DNA of 36,632 nucleotides from Pseudomonas sp. ANT_H12B. GTDB lineage: Bacteria > Pseudomonadota > Gammaproteobacteria > Pseudomonadales > Pseudomonadaceae. The notes below the pieces were generated by a model, which saw nothing but the letters and a program-made list of their open reading frames with translations, was not told the origin of the DNA and searched no databases. A program made the translations under genes and the position numbers. Shown in pieces: positions 32,942-36,632 of this stretch. Each line of letters opens with the position of its first letter. Positions within the stretch are counted from its first letter, which is position 1. Location of the stretch: assembly GCF_008369325.1 (NCBI RefSeq), contig NZ_VOBI01000032.1:1-36632 (forward strand). Direction: 5' to 3'.

Positions 32942-35422
32942 TTATTTCACCGGAGGTTTTTTTACGCCTTTCTTGCCCTTCGCAGGTTTGCGCACGGGGC
33001 TCACAACCTTGGCAATGGGCTCAGGGAGCACGACAGCGACTTTTTGCTCGATCGGCTTGGCGGATGTTGGCTTGGGCGTTACTGGCGGGACTTTCTGCTT
33101 GATTGGCTCTGGGGTTATCGCCGGGACTTTCTCCTCGATGACATCGGCCTCACCGGGTGGTTGGGTCAGGCTGAAACCTGGCAACGGGACGTCGAGCAGC
33201 GTGTGCAGCTCACACCAGAATGGGTTGTCTGCGCCGCTGGTCAGCAGTTCCGGCAGCAAATTGGCGACAGCCGCCAGCACTTGTTGGCGCTCTTCAACTT
33301 CAACCAGCATCAAGGGCAGGCTGTGCAGGCTTTCTCGCGGGTGGGTGGCCACCAGCAGTTTTTGCTGGCGCAGGGCTTCACGCAGATCAAGTGGTTCGGC
33401 ACTGTAATCCTGGAGCAGCACCTGCAGTTGCAGGATCAGTTTCTCGACGCTTTCCTTGCCCGGCTCGTCGCTGTCGCGGCCCAGCAGGAACAGGATGCGT
33501 ATCAACGCTTCCATCAAACCGCCAAGGGGCAGGACATCCTGCAGGCGTTCGATCAAGACCTTGTCGTGCTGTTCGGCATGTTCCTGCAGATTTCGCCGGG
33601 ATGCATTGCCGGTCAGGCTATTGAGTGCGCCATACACGCCGTAGAAACACATCTCCTGGGCGGCATCACGCAGATCTCGGTAACCGTTCAAAGCGTCCTG
33701 CACCTGATTGGAAAACAATGCCTGCCATGCCAGCAATGGGTTGTTCTGGCTGGCGGGGTGACGATCCTTGTTCACTTGGGCGGCGCTTTCTGCCAACCAC
33801 CACAACGCCGGATTCAAACTGTTCCACATCACTTGCTGCTGATGGAAAGGGTGGGCCTTGCGCATCAGTTCAGCGCTCGGTTCATTGATCAACGGGCGCA
33901 ACCACGGGCGTACGAAGCCATCGTAAAGATTGTTGTTGATGGCGGAAGCACGCTCGACCAGCGCGAATTCTTGATCGTCATCGCGCGGCGGATGGACATC
34001 GCCATGGATGTCGGCAATGCGCCGCGGCTCAAAACTCACGGCGTACGGCGTCGCTGAATTTTCCGGCAGATCATCAATCAGCATTTCGTACAGCCCGGCT
34101 GGCAGGGCATTGATCGCGTCGACCGCGCCGAGTAATTGGCGGTGCTCGCGTCGGGCTACTTCGCCGGAAACGAAAATGCCCAGATGGCCGATGCTGGCGT
34201 GCCGCAAGTAAACGATGGTGCGACCGGCATTTTGCAGCGCGAGATCACTGGGATACACGTCGGTGATCCAGTCCAGCGCCTGTTGCGGGGAGGTGATGTT
34301 GTCGCCGTACGAGCAGAACACCACCACCGGCACTTCGATACGTTTGAGGTCGAGCCCGCTGCTCTTGCGCCCGAGGCCGCCGGACAGCTGATTGCCGATG
34401 AACAGGTCGTCGACAATCATCTCGATCTCTTCGCCGTTGAGCAGGGTCGGGCTGCCCCACCAGCGTTCGAAATCCAGAAAACGTACGGCCTCGCTGTCGA
34501 CTTCACTGAACAGGTGGTAGTACTTGCCCCACCAGCTGTTGGCCGGGTCCAGGCTCTCGAAGTTACTGACCAGCCAGGTCCCGTCGAAACGGTCATTACC
34601 GAGGTCGCTACCGAGACGCGCCATCCAGCCACCGCCCAGCAAACCACCGGTGTAGCGCATCGGATTGCGCCCATTGACCCCGGCCCAGTACGACAACGGC
34701 GCGCCGTTGACGATGATCAGCCCCGGCAACTCCGGCCGCGTGGCGGCCAGGCCCATCAGCGCCCAACCTGCCTGGCAGTTGCCGATCGCCACGGGTTTGG
34801 CGCTGTCGGGATGCCGCTCGCTGACGACTTCGATGAATCGGGCCTGGGCTTCAACGATATCGGCGAGGGTTTGCCCTGGGCGTGGCGAGTGGCTGAACGA
34901 GATGAAATAGGTGGGGTGGCCGGCTCTCAGGCTTTCGCCGATGACCGAATCCTGTTTGAAACCACCGATGCCCGAGCCGTGGCCACCGCGTGGGTCGATG
35001 ATGATCACCGGCTGCTTTTTACGGTCGATCTGTTGACCGGGGCCCGCGAGGATCTGCAGCAGCGAGTAATTGACCGGGCGGCGCAGGTCCGCGCCGTCGA
35101 TCAGGACTTCATGATTGAACTTGAGCAGCAGCGGGTACCCGGCGCGTTCGTGGGCCAGCGTGTTGTCGCCACGCTGACGCAAGGTGTCCCAGAACAGCAC
35201 ACTGCGTTGGCCGAAGTCCGTGAAGTATTCCTGCCAGTCAGCAGCCGTTGGTTGTCTGAGTTGCCCAAGGCTTAAAGGTGCGAAGGTTTTTGCCTGGCGC
35301 TTTTGCACGGCATCGAGAACGTTACGGGTATTGAGACGCTGCAGATGATTCAGGTGTTCGAACAAGCCGGCGGGTTCGCAACGCTCTTCATCTTGCATCG
35401 CAATATTTTCTTCCTGACCCAT
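32942..35422 (-). CDS. DUF3141 protein, PhaC-like alpha/beta hydrolase with Lys/Pro tail
   Basis: An 826-residue protein of the DUF3141 family. It has an alpha/beta hydrolase core in which Cys216 (GNCQAG, a lipase-like elbow), Asp374 (YGDNITSP) and His413 (SIGHLGIF) are spaced like the PhaC triad. Residues 758-826 form a low-complexity tail with degenerate EPIKQKVPPVTPKP-like repeats ending AKGKKGVKKPPVK. Such basic tails bind nucleic acid in PhaF/AlgP-type proteins, so granule-DNA bridging is conceivable but not shown. The start at 35422 has AGGAG eight bases upstream; the frame is open to 35575 but that part is promoter DNA. It lies between phbR and the phasin, so a PHB-related role is inferred from place. 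Confidence 0.82.
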   Translation of the reverse strand: MGQEENIAMQDEERCEPAGLFEHLNHLQRLNTRNVLDAVQKRQAKTFAPLSLGQLRQPTAADWQEYFTDFGQRSVLFWDTLRQRGDNTLAHERAGYPLLLKFNHEVLIDGADLRRPVNYSLLQILAGPGQQIDRKKQPVIIIDPRGGHGSGIGGFKQDSVIGESLRAGHPTYFISFSHSPRPGQTLADIVEAQARFIEVVSERHPDSAKPVAIGNCQAGWALMGLAATRPELPGLIIVNGAPLSYWAGVNGRNPMRYTGGLLGGGWMARLGSDLGNDRFDGTWLVSNFESLDPANSWWGKYYHLFSEVDSEAVRFLDFERWWGSPTLLNGEEIEMIVDDLFIGNQLSGGLGRKSSGLDLKRIEVPVVVFCSYGDNITSPQQALDWITDVYPSDLALQNAGRTIVYLRHASIGHLGIFVSGEVARREHRQLLGAVDAINALPAGLYEMLIDDLPENSATPYAVSFEPRRIADIHGDVHPPRDDDQEFALVERASAINNNLYDGFVRPWLRPLINEPSAELMRKAHPFHQQQVMWNSLNPALWWLAESAAQVNKDRHPASQNNPLLAWQALFSNQVQDALNGYRDLRDAAQEMCFYGVYGALNSLTGNASRRNLQEHAEQHDKVLIERLQDVLPLGGLMEALIRILFLLGRDSDEPGKESVEKLILQLQVLLQDYSAEPLDLREALRQQKLLVATHPRESLHSLPLMLVEVEERQQVLAAVANLLPELLTSGADNPFWCELHTLLDVPLPGFSLTQPPGEADVIEEKVPAITPEPIKQKVPPVTPKPTSAKPIEQKVAVVLPEPIAKVVSPVRKPAKGKKGVKKPPVK

Positions 35423-35546
35423 CTTGATCTCCTGACGCTGTGCATGGGGATCGGCCCTTCTGAACCCTTTAGTTATAGAGAACCAGCCTGGCCGTTCGAT
35501 GAGCAGGAGTCTACAGCGAATAAGGAGGGCTTGAGCAACGTTTATT

Positions 35547-35594
35547 TTGCACCGCACAAAAATAGGCATTGCCAAATTGTTTTGTGCGCTGCAA
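35547..35594. promoter_or_regulatory. 15-bp inverted repeat in the phasin promoter
   Basis: TTGCACCGCACAAAA (35547-35561) and TTTTGTGCGCTGCAA (35580-35594) are complementary at 14 of 15 positions with an 18-base spacer. TTGCCA (35569-35574) 17 bases before CAATAT (35592-35597) could be a weak sigma-70 promoter, so a bound protein would cover it. The TGC-rich arms recall binding sites of the PHB-responsive repressor PhaR in other bacteria. No phaR is in the window. Confidence 0.5.
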
Positions 35595-35677
35595 TATTAA
35601 GGCTAACGCGATGACTGGCCGGATCGCTATCGCGTCCTCAGGCCCATCAGGGCCTTCCAGTACCAGGAGATTCAAGC

Positions 35678-36247
35678 ATGTCTTTTTTCAATTCGGAAAA
35701 CCTGCAAACCGCTCAGAAAGCCAACCTCGATCTTTTGCAGCAAATCAGCGGCAAAGTCTTCGCCAGCGTTGAACAGCTGAGCCAATTGCAGTTCAAGGCA
35801 CTGCGCGACTCCACCGAAGAGCACTTCGAAGGCGTTCGCAAGCTGTTGGCCGTCCGTGATCCACAAGGCTTCGCCGAACTCCAGGCTTCTTTCACTCAGC
35901 CGAGCGCGCAAACCGAACGTCTGGCCGAGTTCAATCGTCAGGTTCAAGCACTGATTGTGGGTACTCAATCGGACATCGCCAAATTGACCTCGAGTCAAGT
36001 CGAAGCGGGCACCCAGCAAGTACAAGAGTTCGTTGAAACGATCAGCAAGAATGCACCGGCCGGTTCCGAGCCAGTTGTAGCAGCGTTCAAGTCGGGCCTG
36101 GCAAATGCCGGTACAGCATTTGAAAGCGCACAGAAAGCCGTGAAACAGGCTTCCGAAGCCGCTCAAAGCAATTTCGAAGCAGCCACTGCCGCCGCCGCAA
36201 AAGCTGCGCCGCAAGCAAGCGCCAAGGCAACCAACGGTAACAAGTAA
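35678..36247 (+). CDS. phaP: Phasin (PHB granule protein)
   Basis: A 189-residue helical phasin_2-type protein: FFNSENLQTAQKANLDLL...FASVEQLSQLQFKAL at the N-terminus, a long amphipathic helix region with LxxFNRQVQAL, and an alanine-rich tail (SNFEAATAAAAKAAPQASAK). It has no signal peptide or membrane helix. Phasins coat PHB granules and control their number and size. CAGGAGATTCAAGC precedes the ATG. It diverges from the DUF3141 gene and is followed by a strong terminator, so it is a single-gene unit. Confidence 0.92.
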   Translation: MSFFNSENLQTAQKANLDLLQQISGKVFASVEQLSQLQFKALRDSTEEHFEGVRKLLAVRDPQGFAELQASFTQPSAQTERLAEFNRQVQALIVGTQSDIAKLTSSQVEAGTQQVQEFVETISKNAPAGSEPVVAAFKSGLANAGTAFESAQKAVKQASEAAQSNFEAATAAAAKAAPQASAKATNGNK

Positions 36248-36269
36248 GTCAAATCAGTACCGTTACACC

Positions 36270-36306
36270 AATGGCGATGGGTTTATTCCCCATCGCCATT
36301 TTTTTT
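36270..36306 (+). terminator. Intrinsic terminator after the phasin gene
   Basis: AATGGCGATGGG (36270-36281) pairs perfectly with CCCATCGCCATT (36289-36300), with a 7-base loop and eight Ts (36299-36306). Confidence 0.95.
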
Positions 36307-36352
36307 GTGCCGCGAAATGCCTTGGCGAGTGCGATGCCGATTCGATCTCGGT

Positions 36353-36556
36353 TCACGCTGACACCAATCGTTTGATCCAGTCCAACAGCACGCCAGGCAA
36401 CAGTTCAGGTCTGTGCAGCAAGGCATATTGCCGCGCGCCGAATACCGCTGGCAGGTAATTCGCCACCTCGTCGCCGCTAGGCTGGTAATAGGGTTCAGCT
36501 TGCAGCGGCGCGGGTTCTGCGGCCGACAGGTGCTGCTGCATTCGCGAACGATCCAT
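36353..36556 (-). CDS. Unrecognised small protein
   Basis: A 67-residue protein (MDRSRMQQHLSAAEP...). Its ATG overlaps the stop of the upstream partial gene (TAATG), so the two are translationally coupled. Residues EPYYQPSGDEV recall the opening of CbbQ/NorQ-type AAA proteins, but there is no P-loop, so this is only a resemblance. No membrane segment is clear. Function unknown. Confidence 0.55.
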   Translation of the reverse strand: MDRSRMQQHLSAAEPAPLQAEPYYQPSGDEVANYLPAVFGARQYALLHRPELLPGVLLDWIKRLVSA

Positions 36557-36632
36557 TACAACGCTGCGCCCGACGCACGAGGCGCGTCCAGAACCGGATC
36601 GGCTTCATCGACATTGAATTGCGGCGCATGGC
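36556..36632 (-). CDS. Partial gene, C-terminal 24 codons
   Basis: The minus frame entering from the window edge reads HAPQFNVDEADPVLDAPRAS and then GAAL before TAA at 36558-36556. It overlaps the start of the gene at 36353. The tail is too short to identify. The coupling implies an operon that continues outside the window. Confidence 0.5.
   Translation of the reverse strand, partial: HAPQFNVDEADPVLDAPRASGAAL

Noticed and set aside
32888..35275. Two long plus-strand ORFs opposite the DUF3141 gene
   Set aside because: Products look like antisense translations without domains; the minus gene has a ribosome site, motifs and family identity.
36353..36556. Assignment of the last small gene as an AAA ATPase
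   Set aside because: Only a short YYQPSGDEV-like resemblance; no Walker A or B and only 67 residues.

Overview
The window looks like chromosomal DNA of a fluorescent-group Pseudomonas. It is GC-rich, has REP elements of the GTGGGAGCGGGCTTGCCCGCG type, and carries the fdnGHI-fdhE-selA-selB-tRNA-Sec block in the order I know from Pseudomonas. It also carries a polyhydroxybutyrate (PHB) locus of the phbR/phbBAC type described in some Pseudomonas and in Azotobacter. Identifications rest on motifs and family memory; no database search was run.

Layout. 1-4.6 kb: a small YgdI/YgdR-like lipoprotein, then a coupled pair for DNA interstrand repair (a FAN1-like VRR-NUC nuclease and an XPD/DinG-like iron-sulfur helicase). 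4.7-7.65 kb: a stand-alone zeta-toxin-like P-loop protein behind two inverted repeats, and a PAS-PAS hybrid histidine kinase. 7.66-15.9 kb: mostly stress and envelope genes. These are two small membrane proteins, a hemerythrin, a zinc alcohol dehydrogenase, a cation/proton antiporter, a Yip1-like protein, a CinA-C/PncC-like amidase, an anchored protein, a YetF-like protein and a YghA-like short-chain dehydrogenase. 16-17.5 kb: a MalY/PatB aminotransferase and REP elements.

17.5-26.6 kb is a complete selenium-dependent formate respiration cassette. The fdnG gene contains an in-frame UGA at 18136 followed at the right distance by a SECIS hairpin. It is followed by fdnH, fdnI, fdhE, selA, selB (GTG start overlapping the selA stop) and a tRNA-Sec with a UCA anticodon, so enzyme, maturation factor and most of the Sec insertion machinery lie together. 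Only selD is not seen.

26.6-27.7 kb is accessory DNA: a fragment resembling the C-terminus of a RES-domain toxin directly behind the tRNA, then a roughly 200-nt highly structured leader in front of a DUF6124-type small protein. The leader has a 10-bp long-range pairing, nested hairpins with a UUCG tetraloop, a crossing pairing and a duplicated 8-mer that can compete for the same partner. It is the best candidate here for an undescribed regulatory RNA.

27.8-36.3 kb is the PHB region: phbC, phbA and phbB on the minus strand, divergent phbR, a large DUF3141 protein with a PhaC-like Cys-Asp-His set and a Lys/Pro-rich tail, and a phasin. A strong minus-strand intrinsic terminator lies between phbA and phbC. 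Both intercistronic gaps share a hairpin plus the same 9-mer at nearly the same distance from the next start codon. The window ends in two minus-strand genes I do not recognise, one of them partial.
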